DNA of 64,000 bases from Salinisphaera orenii subsp. halophila YIM 95161 (GCF_003732545.1 NZ_AYKF01000088.1:57340-121339), one strand, 5' to 3'; positions 18,050 through 28,161 are shown, counted from the first letter of the stretch. Numbers and translations are program-made. The notes: generated from the sequence alone by a model not told the origin.

Positions 18050-19384
18050 ATGAGCGATTATCTGATCACCAACGCCTGCCTGGTCAACGAGGGCGAACGC
18101 CGCGAGGCCGATGTGCTGATCGGCAACGGCCGCATCGAGAAGATCGCCGCCGCCATCGATGCCCCGGCCGGGGTCGAGGTCATCGACGCCGCGGGCCGGT
18201 TCCTGCTGCCCGGCATGATCGACGACCAGGTCCATTTCCGCGAGCCCGGCCTCACCGACAAGGCCGACCTGGCCAGCGAGTCGGCCGCGGCGGTGGTCGG
18301 CGGCATCACCAGCTTCATGGACATGCCCAACGTCAAGCCGCCGACCGTGGATCACGACGCGCTGGTGGCCAAGCACGCGCTGGCCGCGGGCCGCTGCAGC
18401 GCGAACTACGGCTTCCACTTCGGCGCCACCAACGACAACATCGAGCAGATCAAGGCGCTCGACACCTCGCTCGCCGCGGGCGTGAAGATCTTCATGGGGG
18501 CCTCCACCGGCCGGATGCTGGTCGATGACGACACAGCACTCGAACAGATCTTCGAACATTCGCCGCTGACCGTGCTGACCCACTGCGAGGACACGCCGAT
18601 GATCGAGGCCAACGCCGCGCGGGCCCGCGATCACTACGGCGAGGACGTGCCCATGAGCCAGCATCCGGTGATCCGCTCGCGCGAGGCCTGCTACGCCTCC
18701 TCCTCGAAGGCGGTCGACCTGGCGCGCCGGCACGGCACGAATCTGCACATCCTCCACATCACCACCGCGGACGAGCTCGACCTGTTCGCGCCCGGACCGA
18801 TGGCCGGCAAACAGATCACCGCCGAGGCCTGCGTGCATCATCTGTTCTTCGACGACAGCGACTACGCCCCGCGCGGCACGCTGATCAAGTGCAACCCGGC
18901 GATCAAGACCGCCGCCGATCGCGCGGCACTGTTGAAAGCCGTGGCCGAAGACCGCATCGATGTGCTGGCGACGGATCACGCCCCGCATCAGGCCGAGGAG
19001 AAGGCCAACGCCTACTTCAAGGCACCGGCGGGCCTGCCGCTGGTCCAGCATGCGCTGATCTCGCTGCTGGATCACGTCTCGGCCGGTCACTTCAGCCTGG
19101 AGCAGCTGGTCGCCAAGGCCGCGCACAACCCCGCCGAGCGTTTCGGGGTGGCCGGGCGCGGCTACCTCCGCGAAGGCTACTGGGCGGATCTGGTGCTGGT
19201 GGACATGGCCGGCCGGACCGCGGTGGACGACGAGCCCATCCACGCCAAATGCGGCTGGTCGCCGTTCGCGGGACACGTCTTCACAAGCCGTGTCACGAGC
19301 ACTTTCGTATCTGGCCAACTGGCCTATCATGAAGGTAAACTTAGCCGAGGCTGTATCGGTCGCGCGCTGACGTACGATCGATGA
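18050..19384 (+). CDS. pyrC: dihydroorotase, class I (long form)
   Basis: A 444-aa amidohydrolase. The HxH-type metal motif appears as DDQVHFREPG, followed by MDMPNVKPPT, a lysine in AGVKIFMGASTG at the carbamylated-Lys position, histidines in LTHCEDTP and LHILHITT, and the catalytic aspartate in ATDHAPHQ. It closes carbamoyl aspartate to dihydroorotate in pyrimidine synthesis. The length and motif set are those of the long PyrC-type enzyme rather than the 350-aa E. coli form. It stands alone, 72 bp after the PTPS-like gene. Confidence 0.88.
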   Translation: MSDYLITNACLVNEGERREADVLIGNGRIEKIAAAIDAPAGVEVIDAAGRFLLPGMIDDQVHFREPGLTDKADLASESAAAVVGGITSFMDMPNVKPPTVDHDALVAKHALAAGRCSANYGFHFGATNDNIEQIKALDTSLAAGVKIFMGASTGRMLVDDDTALEQIFEHSPLTVLTHCEDTPMIEANAARARDHYGEDVPMSQHPVIRSREACYASSSKAVDLARRHGTNLHILHITTADELDLFAPGPMAGKQITAEACVHHLFFDDSDYAPRGTLIKCNPAIKTAADRAALLKAVAEDRIDVLATDHAPHQAEEKANAYFKAPAGLPLVQHALISLLDHVSAGHFSLEQLVAKAAHNPAERFGVAGRGYLREGYWADLVLVDMAGRTAVDDEPIHAKCGWSPFAGHVFTSRVTSTFVSGQLAYHEGKLSRGCIGRALTYDR

Positions 19385-19463
19385 GCCCGGCTGAATCCGA
19401 ATCATTCAGCGCCGCGGCGGTCCAACGATGCGCGACCGCCCGCCACATTCGAGGTGTTGAGCC

Positions 19464-19901
19464 ATGCAATCCAGCGATCTGCGCAAAGCCGGACTCAAAG
19501 CGACGCTGCCGCGCCTGAAAATCCTGGAAGTGCTCCAGAGCAACAAGCAGGACCACCTGTCCGCGGAGGACGTGTATCGCCTGCTCATGGAGGACGAGGA
19601 GGACATCGGCCTGGCCACCATCTATCGCGTGCTGTCGCAGTTCGAGGACGCCGGGCTCGTCATCCGCCACCACTTCGAGGACGGCCATGCCCTGTTCGAG
19701 CTCGAGCAGGGCCCGCACGATCACCTGATCTGCGTGAAGTGCGGCAAGATCGAGGAATTCTTCGACGACGAGATGCAGCAGCGCCAGCGCGACGTCGCGC
19801 AGAAATCCGGCTTCGACCTGTCCAAGCACACGCTCGTGCTCTACGGCGAATGCCAGGCGGACAACTGCGAGAATAACACCAGCAAGAAGAAGCCCTCCTG
19901 A
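19464..19901 (+). CDS. fur: ferric uptake regulator Fur
   Basis: A 145-aa metalloregulator. The winged helix covers residues about 5-80 (LKATLPRLKILEVLQ, LATIYRVLSQFEDAGLV); the regulatory site follows as HHFEDGHALFELEQGPHDHL, and ICVKCG provides the first structural CxxC. The second Cys pair is represented by CQADNCENN near the C terminus. The HDHL motif and overall sequence favour Fur over Zur. With Fe2+ it would repress iron-uptake genes. Confidence 0.92.
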   Translation: MQSSDLRKAGLKATLPRLKILEVLQSNKQDHLSAEDVYRLLMEDEEDIGLATIYRVLSQFEDAGLVIRHHFEDGHALFELEQGPHDHLICVKCGKIEEFFDDEMQQRQRDVAQKSGFDLSKHTLVLYGECQADNCENNTSKKKPS

Positions 19902-19957
19902 GGCCGCCCGGCCGGCGCCGCCCGCCGGCTTGCGTTAGAATCCGTCCCGTTCAGACG

Positions 19958-19983
19958 AAAGCGCGGTCCGGCCGCGCTTTTTC
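19958..19983 (+). terminator. Rho-independent terminator after fur
   Basis: Nine-bp arms AAAGCGCGG and CCGCGCTTT with a 4-5-nt loop are followed by TTTTC. It lies 57 bp after the fur stop and ahead of sat. Confidence 0.8.
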
Positions 19984-20046
19984 TCGTGCCGGCGGGGCGG
20001 ACCCGCGGCGGGCGCGGGCTCCATTCATCAACGCAGACGCGATGCC

Positions 20047-21231
20047 ATGATCAAACCGCACGGTTCCGACACGCTCAATCCGCTTTTCGTGGCCGACGAG
20101 ACCGCCCACGGCCAGCTGCTCCAGGAAGCGCACGAGCTGCCGTCGATCACGCTGTCCTCGGCCGCGGCCGCCAATGCCGTCATGCTCGGCGCAGGCTACT
20201 TCAACCCGCTGACGGGCTACATGAGCAAGGCCGATGCGCTGTCGGTCGGCGAACACATGCGCACCACCGACGGCCTGTTCTGGCCGGTGCCGGTGCTCAA
20301 CGTCGCCGACGACATCGAACCCATCAAGGGCGCGGCCCGCATCGCCCTGCGCGACCCCAACGTCGAGGGCGAGCCGGTGATCGCGGTGCAGGACATCGAG
20401 GGCATCGACGAATTCAGCGACGCCGAGCTGGAAACCCTGACAGGCCAGATCTTTGCCACCAACGACCCGGCGCACCCCGGGGTGGCGACGTTCAACGGCC
20501 TGGGCCGCTACGTCATCCACGGCCCGATCCAGGTGCTGAACTTCAGCTACTTCGAGACCGAATTCCACGAGACCTTCCGCACCGCGGGCTCGATCCGCGA
20601 GGAATTCGCCGAACGCGGCTGGGACAAGGTCGTGGCCTTCCAGACCCGCAACCCCATGCACCGCGCCCACGAGGAGCTGTGCAAGATGGCGCTGGAGGCC
20701 ACCGGCGCCGACGGCATCCTCATCCACATGCTGCTCGGCAAGCTCAAGCCCGGGGACATCCCGGCGGGCGTGCGCAACGCCGCCATCCGCAAGATGGTGG
20801 ACGTCTACTTCCCGCCGAACACGGTGATGATCACCGGCTACGGCTTCGACATGCTCTATGCCGGCCCCCGCGAGGCCGTGCTGCATGCCGTGTTCCGCCA
20901 GAACGCCGGCTGCTCCTATCTCATCGTCGGCCGCGACCATGCCGGCGTGGGCGATTTCTACGGCCCCTTCGACGCCCAGACCATCTTCGAGGAACGGGTG
21001 CCGGACGACGCGCTGGAGATCGAGATCTTCGCCGCCGACCACACTGCCTTCTCCAAGAAGCTCGGCAAGGTCGTGATGATGCGCGACGTGCCCGACCACA
21101 CGAAGGACGACTTCGTGCTGCTCTCCGGCACCGCGGTGCGCGAGATGCTGGGCCGCGGCGAGGCTCCGCCGGCGGAATTCTCCCGGCCCGAGGTCGCAGA
21201 GATCCTGATGGACTACTACCAGAGCAAGTAG
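20047..21231 (+). CDS. sat: sulfate adenylyltransferase (ATP sulfurylase), homomeric type
   Basis: A 394-aa enzyme of normal length. The ATP-binding motif QTRNPMHRAHEELCK lies near residue 200 and GRDHAGVGDFYGPFDAQ near residue 300; both are signatures of the homomeric Sat family, unrelated to heterodimeric CysDN. It makes adenosine 5'-phosphosulfate from ATP and sulfate. There are no dissimilatory sulfur genes nearby, so an assimilatory role is the simplest reading. Confidence 0.94.
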   Translation: MIKPHGSDTLNPLFVADETAHGQLLQEAHELPSITLSSAAAANAVMLGAGYFNPLTGYMSKADALSVGEHMRTTDGLFWPVPVLNVADDIEPIKGAARIALRDPNVEGEPVIAVQDIEGIDEFSDAELETLTGQIFATNDPAHPGVATFNGLGRYVIHGPIQVLNFSYFETEFHETFRTAGSIREEFAERGWDKVVAFQTRNPMHRAHEELCKMALEATGADGILIHMLLGKLKPGDIPAGVRNAAIRKMVDVYFPPNTVMITGYGFDMLYAGPREAVLHAVFRQNAGCSYLIVGRDHAGVGDFYGPFDAQTIFEERVPDDALEIEIFAADHTAFSKKLGKVVMMRDVPDHTKDDFVLLSGTAVREMLGRGEAPPAEFSRPEVAEILMDYYQSK

Positions 21232-21241
21232 CCCGGCGCGG

Positions 21242-21269
21242 GCGGCGGGTCGTCATGGCCCGCCGCTTT
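21242..21269 (+). terminator. hairpin terminator after sat
   Basis: Arms GCGGCGGG and CCCGCCGC (8 bp, 9-nt loop) followed by TTTC, 10 bp after the sat stop and in front of a convergent small gene. Confidence 0.6.
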
Positions 21270-21342
21270 CATCCGCGTGGAAACCGGGGCCGCCGCGTTC
21301 GGCCGTACGCCTGCCGAGCTGGCGGCGGCTGGCGGCGGGGCG

Positions 21343-21534
21343 TCACGCCGTATCGTCGGCGCCGGCCGCCAGCACGCTCTCCAGATCCAGGCGGCGCATG
21401 GTGCTGATCGCCACCTCGAGGGCGCCCTCGCCGCACAGCCCGGACACCGCCGCGTCCTCGTAGCCTTCCAGCGCGGCAGCGATACAGGCCTCGCGGATAC
21501 GTTCGGCAAGCGCCAGACGTTCTGAGTCGTTCAT
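21343..21534 (-). CDS. conserved small hypothetical protein, 63 aa
   Basis: A short acidic helical protein starting MNDSERLALAERIREACIAA and ending with a Leu/Ala-rich tail. The start is supported by GGAGGAGG 6 bases upstream, the strongest ribosome site in this region. Sequences of this pattern (an EAYEDA-like centre, then GLCGEGALEVAISTMRRLDL) occur as small unannotated genes in gammaproteobacteria; no function is known to me. It faces sat tail to tail. Confidence 0.7.
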   Translation of the reverse strand: MNDSERLALAERIREACIAAALEGYEDAAVSGLCGEGALEVAISTMRRLDLESVLAAGADDTA

Positions 21535-22078
21535 CGCGTTCCTCCTCCTTCGGCATGCACCGTGTTCCCGGGCGACCGCGGGCCGACGCCAGAACGCCGC
21601 CCCGGCGCGGCCCCGACGGATGATCCGGCGCCTGCGCCCGCCCGGCTCCATCTCGCGGTCATCCGCGGCCTGGCCCCGACCCGCGCGGATCGCATTGCCA
21701 CAGGCTCCGTGATCCCGCCAGACCCACGGCGCCGTCCCTGTTCGGCGCCCGGGACGAACCACCCGACACCGCCGGGCACGATTTCGGAGGCAACCCGCAG
21801 GGCCGCTCGTGTGGTACCGGCTACCGGGATCGCCTCTGGCTCCGGCAGCACGACGGCACGACGCGCCCGGCGACCTGTGCTGCACGAGCGTCGTCTGCCG
21901 GCGCGCCATACGCGGGTCGCGCCGACAGACTCTCACGCGCCGTGGCGCGCGTTCGCGGCATGCATCCCGGCTGACTGTTCGCGTCGGGCAGGGCGCGGTA
22001 TCGGGGCTCATGGCCGTGGCTGAGGTGCCATAATGCGAAACACGCCGGAAACAATACGATGAATCGTGCGACAGGGCA
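21535..22078. other. 544-bp intergenic region, no gene supported
   Basis: GC-rich DNA between the small gene and the end of the CDF exporter gene. No coding signature was found on either strand. A short AT-richer patch at 22028-22070 follows the CDF stop on the minus strand. It should contain the promoter of the 63-aa gene near 21.55 kb. Confidence 0.45.
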
Positions 22079-23074
<996 letters not shown>

Positions 23075-23079
23075 GGCTA

Positions 23080-23394
23080 CTACTCCTCGTCGCTGTGCTC
23101 GACCATGTCGCGCAGCACGCGTTGCACATGCGCGTCGGCGGCGACATAGAACACCTGCTTGCCGCGGCGCTCCGCGCGCAACAGGCGTGCAGAGCGCAAC
23201 AGCCGCAGGTGATGGCTTGCCAGCGACATCGAGATATCGATATCGGCCGCCAGCGTCTGCACGCTTTGCGGCTCTTCGAGGCAGGCATAGACCAGCGACA
23301 GGCGGTTGGGCTCGCCCAACAGGCGAAACATCTCGGCCAGGCGCGATGTCTGGCCGGTGCTCAGAACCTGCAGTTCAAGATAAGTGGTCGTCAT
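23080..23394 (-). CDS. ArsR/SmtB-family metal-sensing repressor
   Basis: A 104-aa winged-helix regulator with the recognition segment MSLASHHLRLLRSARLLRAE and a C-terminal helix AADAHVQRVLRDMVEH whose Asp/His/His/Glu residues resemble the alpha-5 zinc site of SmtB/CzrA. It lies immediately upstream of the CDF exporter. Metal binding should release it from the shared operator and induce export. Confidence 0.88.
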   Translation of the reverse strand: MTTTYLELQVLSTGQTSRLAEMFRLLGEPNRLSLVYACLEEPQSVQTLAADIDISMSLASHHLRLLRSARLLRAERRGKQVFYVAADAHVQRVLRDMVEHSDEE

Positions 23395-23412
23395 GCGTAC
23401 CTCGACAATTGA

Positions 23413-23423
23413 ACAAGCATTGT
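23413..23423. promoter_or_regulatory. candidate ArsR/SmtB operator
   Basis: ACAA-GCA-TTGT is a short inverted repeat 19 bp upstream of the regulator start. It lies within AT-rich GAACAAGCATTGTAT, partly like the SmtB consensus (TGAACA-TGTTCA). Confidence 0.45.
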
Positions 23424-23484
23424 ATCGACCACACCGCTGTTATGGTATTGCGCCTTTCATTGCCTGCCGCCGCGCCCCGAAGCC

Positions 23485-24174
23485 ATGCGTTCGCACTATC
23501 GGCTGCTGAGCTTCGACGGCGACATGACGCTGTGGGATTTCGAGGCGGGCATGCGCGCCTCGCTCGACGCCACGCGGCGACTGCTTATCGAGCGGCGGCC
23601 GCAGATGGCCGATACGCTCGCCGATATCCAGCCGATGATCGCCATCCGCGATCGGCTGCTCGCCGATCCAGGCGCTGCGGGCCTGTCGTTCGCCGAGATC
23701 CGCCGCCGCGCGTTCCAGACATTGCTCGCCGAATACGACGCCCCGGATGACGCGCTCGCCGCCGAGCTCTATGACGCCTATCTGCAACATCGGTTCGACA
23801 CCACGCCGCTATATGCCGATACGGCCGCGCTTTTCACGAGCCTCGATCCCGCCCTGTGCCTGGCGTTGCTTTCCAACGGCAATACACACCCGAAGCATCT
23901 GGGCATTGCCGATCGCTTCGACGTGATCGCGTTCGCGGACGACACGCATCGCCCCAAGCCCGCGCCCGATCTGTTCGAATATGCCTTCGAACGGCTCGGA
24001 TGCCGGGCCGACGAAACGATGCATATCGGCGATTCGCTGGAAACCGATATCGCCGGGGCCAACACCGTGGGCGCGACCTCGGTCTGGCTCAATCGCGACG
24101 GTCGGCCCAACGATACCGCGATCGTGCCCGATCACACGGTCGCCAGCCTCGCCGAACTGGACGCGCTGCGCTAG
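23485..24174 (+). CDS. HAD-superfamily hydrolase
   Basis: A 229-aa phosphatase-type protein. Motif I is LSFDGDMTLWDF, motif II is LLSNGNTHPK, motif III contains RPKPAPDLFEYA, and motif IV is HIGDSLETDIAGAN; all four motifs of the HAD fold are intact. An alpha-helical cap lies between I and II (subfamily IA). The substrate is unknown; general phosphate-ester hydrolysis is likely. It converges on gltX with only 16 bp between them. Confidence 0.85.
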   Translation: MRSHYRLLSFDGDMTLWDFEAGMRASLDATRRLLIERRPQMADTLADIQPMIAIRDRLLADPGAAGLSFAEIRRRAFQTLLAEYDAPDDALAAELYDAYLQHRFDTTPLYADTAALFTSLDPALCLALLSNGNTHPKHLGIADRFDVIAFADDTHRPKPAPDLFEYAFERLGCRADETMHIGDSLETDIAGANTVGATSVWLNRDGRPNDTAIVPDHTVASLAELDALR

Positions 24175-24190
24175 CCCACTCCGCGCTGCT

Positions 24191-25633
24191 CTAGCCTTTC
24201 AACGCCGCGAATTCGGAGACCGCGGCATCGAGGCGCGTGAGCGTTTCATCGCGGCCGAGCAACGCCAGCGTATCGTCGATCGAGGGCGAAACCGGGCCAC
24301 CAGTCACCGCGATCCGGATCGGCTGGGCGACCTTGCCCATGCCGACCTCGTTATCGGTCGCCACCTGTTTGACCGCGGCACTTGCCGCCTCGCCGTTCCA
24401 GTCGTCGAGGGCGGCCAGGCCGTCGCGGACCTGGGCGAGCAGGTCGGGCGTCGCGGTCTTGATATGTTTCTTGACCGCCTTGGGCTCGTATTCGGTCACC
24501 GGCTGGAACACGAACAGGCTTTGCTCGGCCATCTCCCGCACGGTCTTGCAGCGGCCCTTCTGGATCGCCGCGATCTCGGTCAGACGGGCGTCGTCCACGC
24601 CGTCGATGCCCAGGCGCGCGAGATGCCAGCGCAGCTCACCGACCAGGTCTTGCGGCGCGGTCATCTTCAGATGTTCCTGGTTCACCCACAGCAGCTTGTC
24701 AGGGTCGAAGGTCGAGGCCCCGCCCTGTACGTTTTCGATATCGAAATGCGCGAGCATCTGCTCGCGGGTGAAGATTTCCTGATCGCCGTGCGCCCAGCCC
24801 AGGCGCACCAGATAGTTGAGCAGCGCTTCGGGCAGATAGCCCTCTTCGCGATAGCGCATCACGCCGACCGCGCCGTGGCGCTTGGACAGACGCTTGCCAT
24901 CCGAGCCGAGAATCATTGGCACATGGGCATAAACCGGCAGATCACCGTCGTCACCCACGAGCGCTTTCAGGATATTGATCTGGCGCGGCGTGTTGTTCAC
25001 ATGGTCGTCGCCGCGAATGACATGGGTGATGCCCATATCCATATCATCAACAACGACACAGAAGTTGTAAGTGGGCGAGCCGTCGGCGCGGGCTATGACC
25101 AGATCGTCCAGTTCGGTGTTGCTGATGGTGATATCGCCTTTCACCAGGTCGTGGATCACCGTATGGCCGTCCAGCGGCGTGGCAAAACGGATCACCGGAT
25201 CGACCCCGGCCGGCGGCTCGGGCAGCGTCTTGCCCGGCATCGGCCGCCAGGTGCCGTCGTATTTCGGCTTTTCGCCTTTCGCACGCGCGGCCTCGCGCAT
25301 GGCCTCGACTTCTTCCGCGCTCGAGTAGCAGCGATACGCCTTGCCTTCGTCGATCAGCCGGTCGATGACGTCGGCATAACGATCGAAGCGCCGGGTCTGG
25401 TAATAGATCTCGCCGTCGTGTTCGAGATTCAGCCAGGCCATGGCATCGAGAATCGCCTGGACGGCTTCATCGGTGGAGCGCTCGCGGTCGGTATCCTCGA
25501 TACGCAGCACGAATCGTCCATCGCCGGGGCCACCGCTGGCCCTGGCGTGCAGCCAGGAATACAGCGCGGTACGCGCACCGCCGATATGCAGATAACCGGT
25601 CGGGGACGGGGCGAAACGGGTGACGACGCTCAT
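24191..25633 (-). CDS. gltX: glutamate-tRNA ligase
   Basis: A 480-aa class I aminoacyl-tRNA synthetase. The HIGH motif is PTGYLHIGGARTALYSW at residue 11, and the KMSKS motif is GKRLSKRHGAVGV near residue 250. It charges tRNA-Glu. The Cys-based zinc insertion of the E. coli enzyme is not seen (CYSSAEEVEAMREAARA region), as in many GltX proteins. It is transcribed alone. Confidence 0.96.
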   Translation of the reverse strand: MSVVTRFAPSPTGYLHIGGARTALYSWLHARASGGPGDGRFVLRIEDTDRERSTDEAVQAILDAMAWLNLEHDGEIYYQTRRFDRYADVIDRLIDEGKAYRCYSSAEEVEAMREAARAKGEKPKYDGTWRPMPGKTLPEPPAGVDPVIRFATPLDGHTVIHDLVKGDITISNTELDDLVIARADGSPTYNFCVVVDDMDMGITHVIRGDDHVNNTPRQINILKALVGDDGDLPVYAHVPMILGSDGKRLSKRHGAVGVMRYREEGYLPEALLNYLVRLGWAHGDQEIFTREQMLAHFDIENVQGGASTFDPDKLLWVNQEHLKMTAPQDLVGELRWHLARLGIDGVDDARLTEIAAIQKGRCKTVREMAEQSLFVFQPVTEYEPKAVKKHIKTATPDLLAQVRDGLAALDDWNGEAASAAVKQVATDNEVGMGKVAQPIRIAVTGGPVSPSIDDTLALLGRDETLTRLDAAVSEFAALKG

Positions 25634-25675
25634 CGATACACCTTGGGCAACGGGGCGTGAAAGGCGCGTAGTTTA

Positions 25676-25714
25676 GCAACCGGCGCCCGGGGCCCGCGCC
25701 CGGGCGCCGGTTGC
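25676..25714 (-). terminator. 16-bp perfect stem-loop abutting the LysR stop codon
   Basis: GCAACCGGCGCCCGGG at 25676-25691 and its exact complement at 25699-25714 enclose a 7-nt loop. The stem touches the TGA of the leftward LysR gene and lies 43 bp upstream of the gltX start. There is no T-run; the stem alone is exceptionally strong. Confidence 0.6.
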
Positions 25715-26638
25715 TCATGTCGACATTCGATCCGCCTGCGCGGTGCCCGCGAGCTGCTGCACGACGTCGCCCCGGGCGAAGCCGTCGATCAACAGATCGC
25801 GCACCGCACGCATGCGCGCCACCCGGCGCAGGTCGGGGTGGATCAAAAGCCAGAGATCGGTCGCGAGCGCCGCGATGGGCGCGCCGATACGCACCAGCGT
25901 CGGATCGGCGTCGCCCAGATAACAGGGCAATACGGCGCGTGCATCGCTGTGTCGCAGGGCGGACTGCATGGCCTGCATGGTGTCGAGGCGATAATCGCAG
26001 CGCGCGTGGGCGCCCTGGGCCTGCATCCAGGCGTTCAACGCCGGAAAACTCACGCTGTCGTCCAGGCCGATCCATTGCGAGGCTGCGTTTTCGTCCGCAT
26101 CGCGCGCCCGGTAGACCGCCAGCGCCACGCGGGCCAGGCGGTAAGCGATCAGCGCCTCGGGCGGCTCGGCGATCGGCCGGATCGCCATATCCGCATCGCG
26201 ACGCGATAGATTGAAAGTCTCGTTGGAGATCGCGACTTCGAGCGCGATCTGCGGATACTCGGCCCGGCAACGGCCGAGCATCGGCGCGACCAGACCCTCG
26301 AACAGCGTATCGGTGGTGGTCAGCCGCACGGTGCCCGACGGGCGCAGATCCCGGCCCACGACACGGCGCTCCACGCCGAGCACCTCCTGCTCCATGCGCG
26401 CGCCGGCGGCGGCCATATCCTCGCCGGCGGGCGTGGGCGTATAGCCGCCACGTGCGCGTTCGAACAGCCGTACGCCAATGCGTTTTTCCAATGATTCGAG
26501 GCGCCGAAAAATCGTCGCGTGACTTACGTCCAGTGCGCGCGCCGCGCCCGCAAGCGAACCGCTGCGCACGATGGCCAGCGTCAACCGCAGCTCCTCCCAG
26601 CCCAGGCTATCTTGCATTTCTGCAAACCCATTTTTCAT
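25715..26638 (-). CDS. LysR-family transcriptional regulator
   Basis: A 307-aa regulator. The N-terminal winged helix (residues about 12-70) reads LRLTLAIVRSGSLAGAARAL and HATIFRRLESLEKRIGVRLF; the rest is the effector-binding domain. MQDSLGWEEL at 26617 is an alternative start. It is divergent from an NAD(P)H oxidoreductase with 71 bp between them, the usual layout for a LysR regulator and its target, so it probably controls that gene. The inducer is unknown. Confidence 0.88.
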   Translation of the reverse strand: MKNGFAEMQDSLGWEELRLTLAIVRSGSLAGAARALDVSHATIFRRLESLEKRIGVRLFERARGGYTPTPAGEDMAAAGARMEQEVLGVERRVVGRDLRPSGTVRLTTTDTLFEGLVAPMLGRCRAEYPQIALEVAISNETFNLSRRDADMAIRPIAEPPEALIAYRLARVALAVYRARDADENAASQWIGLDDSVSFPALNAWMQAQGAHARCDYRLDTMQAMQSALRHSDARAVLPCYLGDADPTLVRIGAPIAALATDLWLLIHPDLRRVARMRAVRDLLIDGFARGDVVQQLAGTAQADRMST

Positions 26639-26709
26639 TCATCGGCAATTCCACTGCACGGATGATAAGCCCATCGTTGCAGTCCCACTTCAACCGACAA
26701 TGAACCGCC

Positions 26710-27459
26710 ATGCATGCCCTGATCGTTCACAGCCACCCCGAGCCGCGCTCGTTCAACGCCGCCCTCACCGCGACGGCAAGGCAGACGCTCGCCGACAACG
26801 GCGCCCGCGTGACTGTATCCGACCTGTACGCCGAAGGCTTCGACCCGCTCGAAAGCCCGCGTCACTACGGCCCGCGCGCCGATCCGGACTACTTCTCGGC
26901 GCTGACCGAACAACGCTATGCCGGCACCAGTCACAGCCGCCCCGCCGACGTGCAGCGCGAGATCGACCGGCTCGAAGCAGCCGATCTGGTCATCCTGCAA
27001 TTCCCGCTCTGGTGGCATGCCCAGCCCGCGATCCTCAAGGGCTGGTTCGACCGCGTGTTCGTCTACGGCGAGCTCTACACCGGGCGCAAGCGCTACGACG
27101 AAGGCCACTTCCGCGGCATACGCGCCCTGCTGTCGGTGACCACCGGCGGCCCGACCGAGACGTTCTCGCGCTACGGCCGCGGCGGGCCGATCGAGCGCCT
27201 GCTCTGGCCCATCCACTACTCGTTGCATTACATGGGCTTCGACGTGCTGCCGCCCTTCGTCACCCACGGCGTTCAGGGCGGCGGGATCGCCTATGCACAA
27301 CGCGACGCCTTCGAACGGCATCTCGAAGAGCGCAAGAACGCGTGGGCCGAGCGGCTGAACACGCTCGACGGGACCACACCGATCCCGTTTACCGGCTGGC
27401 GGGACTGGGATGACGACGGCGTGCTGCGGGCGGATCATCCGCTGCGTTGGGGGCCGTGA
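26710..27459 (+). CDS. NAD(P)H dehydrogenase (quinone), flavodoxin-like fold
   Basis: A 249-aa protein of the NQO1/MdaB/YwrO family. It starts MHALIVHSHPEPRSFNAAL (FMN/FAD phosphate-binding region); LVILQFPLWWHAQPAILKGW is the family hallmark, and LLSVTTGGPTETFSRYG the second flavin contact. It performs two-electron reduction of quinones or similar electrophiles and probably belongs to a detoxification response under the divergent LysR gene. Confidence 0.88.
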   Translation: MHALIVHSHPEPRSFNAALTATARQTLADNGARVTVSDLYAEGFDPLESPRHYGPRADPDYFSALTEQRYAGTSHSRPADVQREIDRLEAADLVILQFPLWWHAQPAILKGWFDRVFVYGELYTGRKRYDEGHFRGIRALLSVTTGGPTETFSRYGRGGPIERLLWPIHYSLHYMGFDVLPPFVTHGVQGGGIAYAQRDAFERHLEERKNAWAERLNTLDGTTPIPFTGWRDWDDDGVLRADHPLRWGP

Positions 27460-27511
27460 CTAGCAGCCGAGGCGACGCCGTATTCAGGCGTATACGCACA
27501 GAACTAACGTG

Positions 27512-27557
27512 TTGCCGGCCCACACGCAGTACGTATAATCGTACGGACAGTCCGTAC
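27512..27557 (+). promoter_or_regulatory. yefM-yoeB promoter with overlapping operator palindrome
   Basis: A -35-like TTGCCG (27512) and a consensus -10 TATAAT (27534-27539) are 16 bp apart. Immediately after the -10 lies GTACGGAC-A-GTCCGTAC (27541-27557), a perfect 8+8 inverted repeat covering the expected transcription start. YefM-type antitoxins bind palindromes with GTAC cores, so this is the likely autorepression site. Confidence 0.75.
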
Positions 27558-27571
27558 ATCTAAATTCGAGA

Positions 27572-27844
27572 ATGGATTCAATCAGCGTCAACCGCTTTCG
27601 CGACAATCTCAAGTCGCTGGTCGATCGCGTGACGACCGAACACAACCCACTCAAGGTCACACGGCGCGGCGGCGAAAGCTTCGTGGTCATCAGTGCCGAA
27701 GACTGGGAGCGCGAGCAGGAAAGTCTCTACGTGCTCCAGAACAGCGACCTCATGCGTCAGATTGGCGAATCGCTTGAGACGCATACGCAAGGCAAGGGCT
27801 ATACGCCCAGCGCGGACGAGATGCGTGAGATCACTGGTCTTTGA
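27572..27844 (+). CDS. yefM: antitoxin, Phd/YefM family
   Basis: A 90-aa antitoxin. The N-terminal DNA-binding part MDSISVNRFRDNLKSLVDRV and VTRRGGESFVVISAEDWERE are characteristic of YefM; the C-terminal half is a flexible toxin-binding tail. It overlaps the toxin gene by 20 bp, ensuring coupled translation. It would neutralise YoeB and repress the promoter at 27512-27557. Confidence 0.9.
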   Translation: MDSISVNRFRDNLKSLVDRVTTEHNPLKVTRRGGESFVVISAEDWEREQESLYVLQNSDLMRQIGESLETHTQGKGYTPSADEMREITGL

Positions 27845-28103
27845 AGGCCGCACTTGGCTCGCCTATGAAACGATGCGCGCCGAGGACAAGCGCCTGCATC
27901 GCAGGCTGTGCCGTATTCTCAAGGAACTGATCCGAACCGACGATCCCACGACCGGTACGGGCAAACCGGAGGCGCTCAAACACAACTTGAGCGGCCTTTG
28001 GTCACGGCGGCTGTCGCAGAAAGATCGCCTGATCTATCGCTTCGATGATGAAGCGATCTATATCCTTGCGATCGGCGGCCATTACGACCGTATCGACGGA
28101 TGA
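27825..28103 (+). CDS. yoeB: mRNA interferase toxin YoeB
   Basis: A 92-aa toxin from a GTG start inside the antitoxin's 3' end. Conserved elements are GTGKPEALKHNLSGLWSRRL (Glu49 and Arg residues matching catalytic E46 and R65 of E. coli YoeB) and the C-terminal GGHYDRIDG (His86-Tyr87, matching H83-Y84). It would cleave mRNA in the ribosomal A site. The catalytic set is complete, so the toxin looks functional. Confidence 0.92.
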   Translation: MRSLVFEGRTWLAYETMRAEDKRLHRRLCRILKELIRTDDPTTGTGKPEALKHNLSGLWSRRLSQKDRLIYRFDDEAIYILAIGGHYDRIDG

Positions 28104-28139
28104 TCGATGACGCTGACGAATACCCCGCCGCAGGGGAAA

Positions 28140-28161
28140 CCGCCCCGGCTAACCGGGGCGG
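28140..28161 (-). terminator. metE terminator
   Basis: A perfect 9-bp stem CCGCCCCGG / CCGGGGCGG with a 4-nt loop lies 44 bp downstream of the metE stop on the minus strand and is followed there by TTTCCCC. It may also stop read-through from yoeB. Confidence 0.65.
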
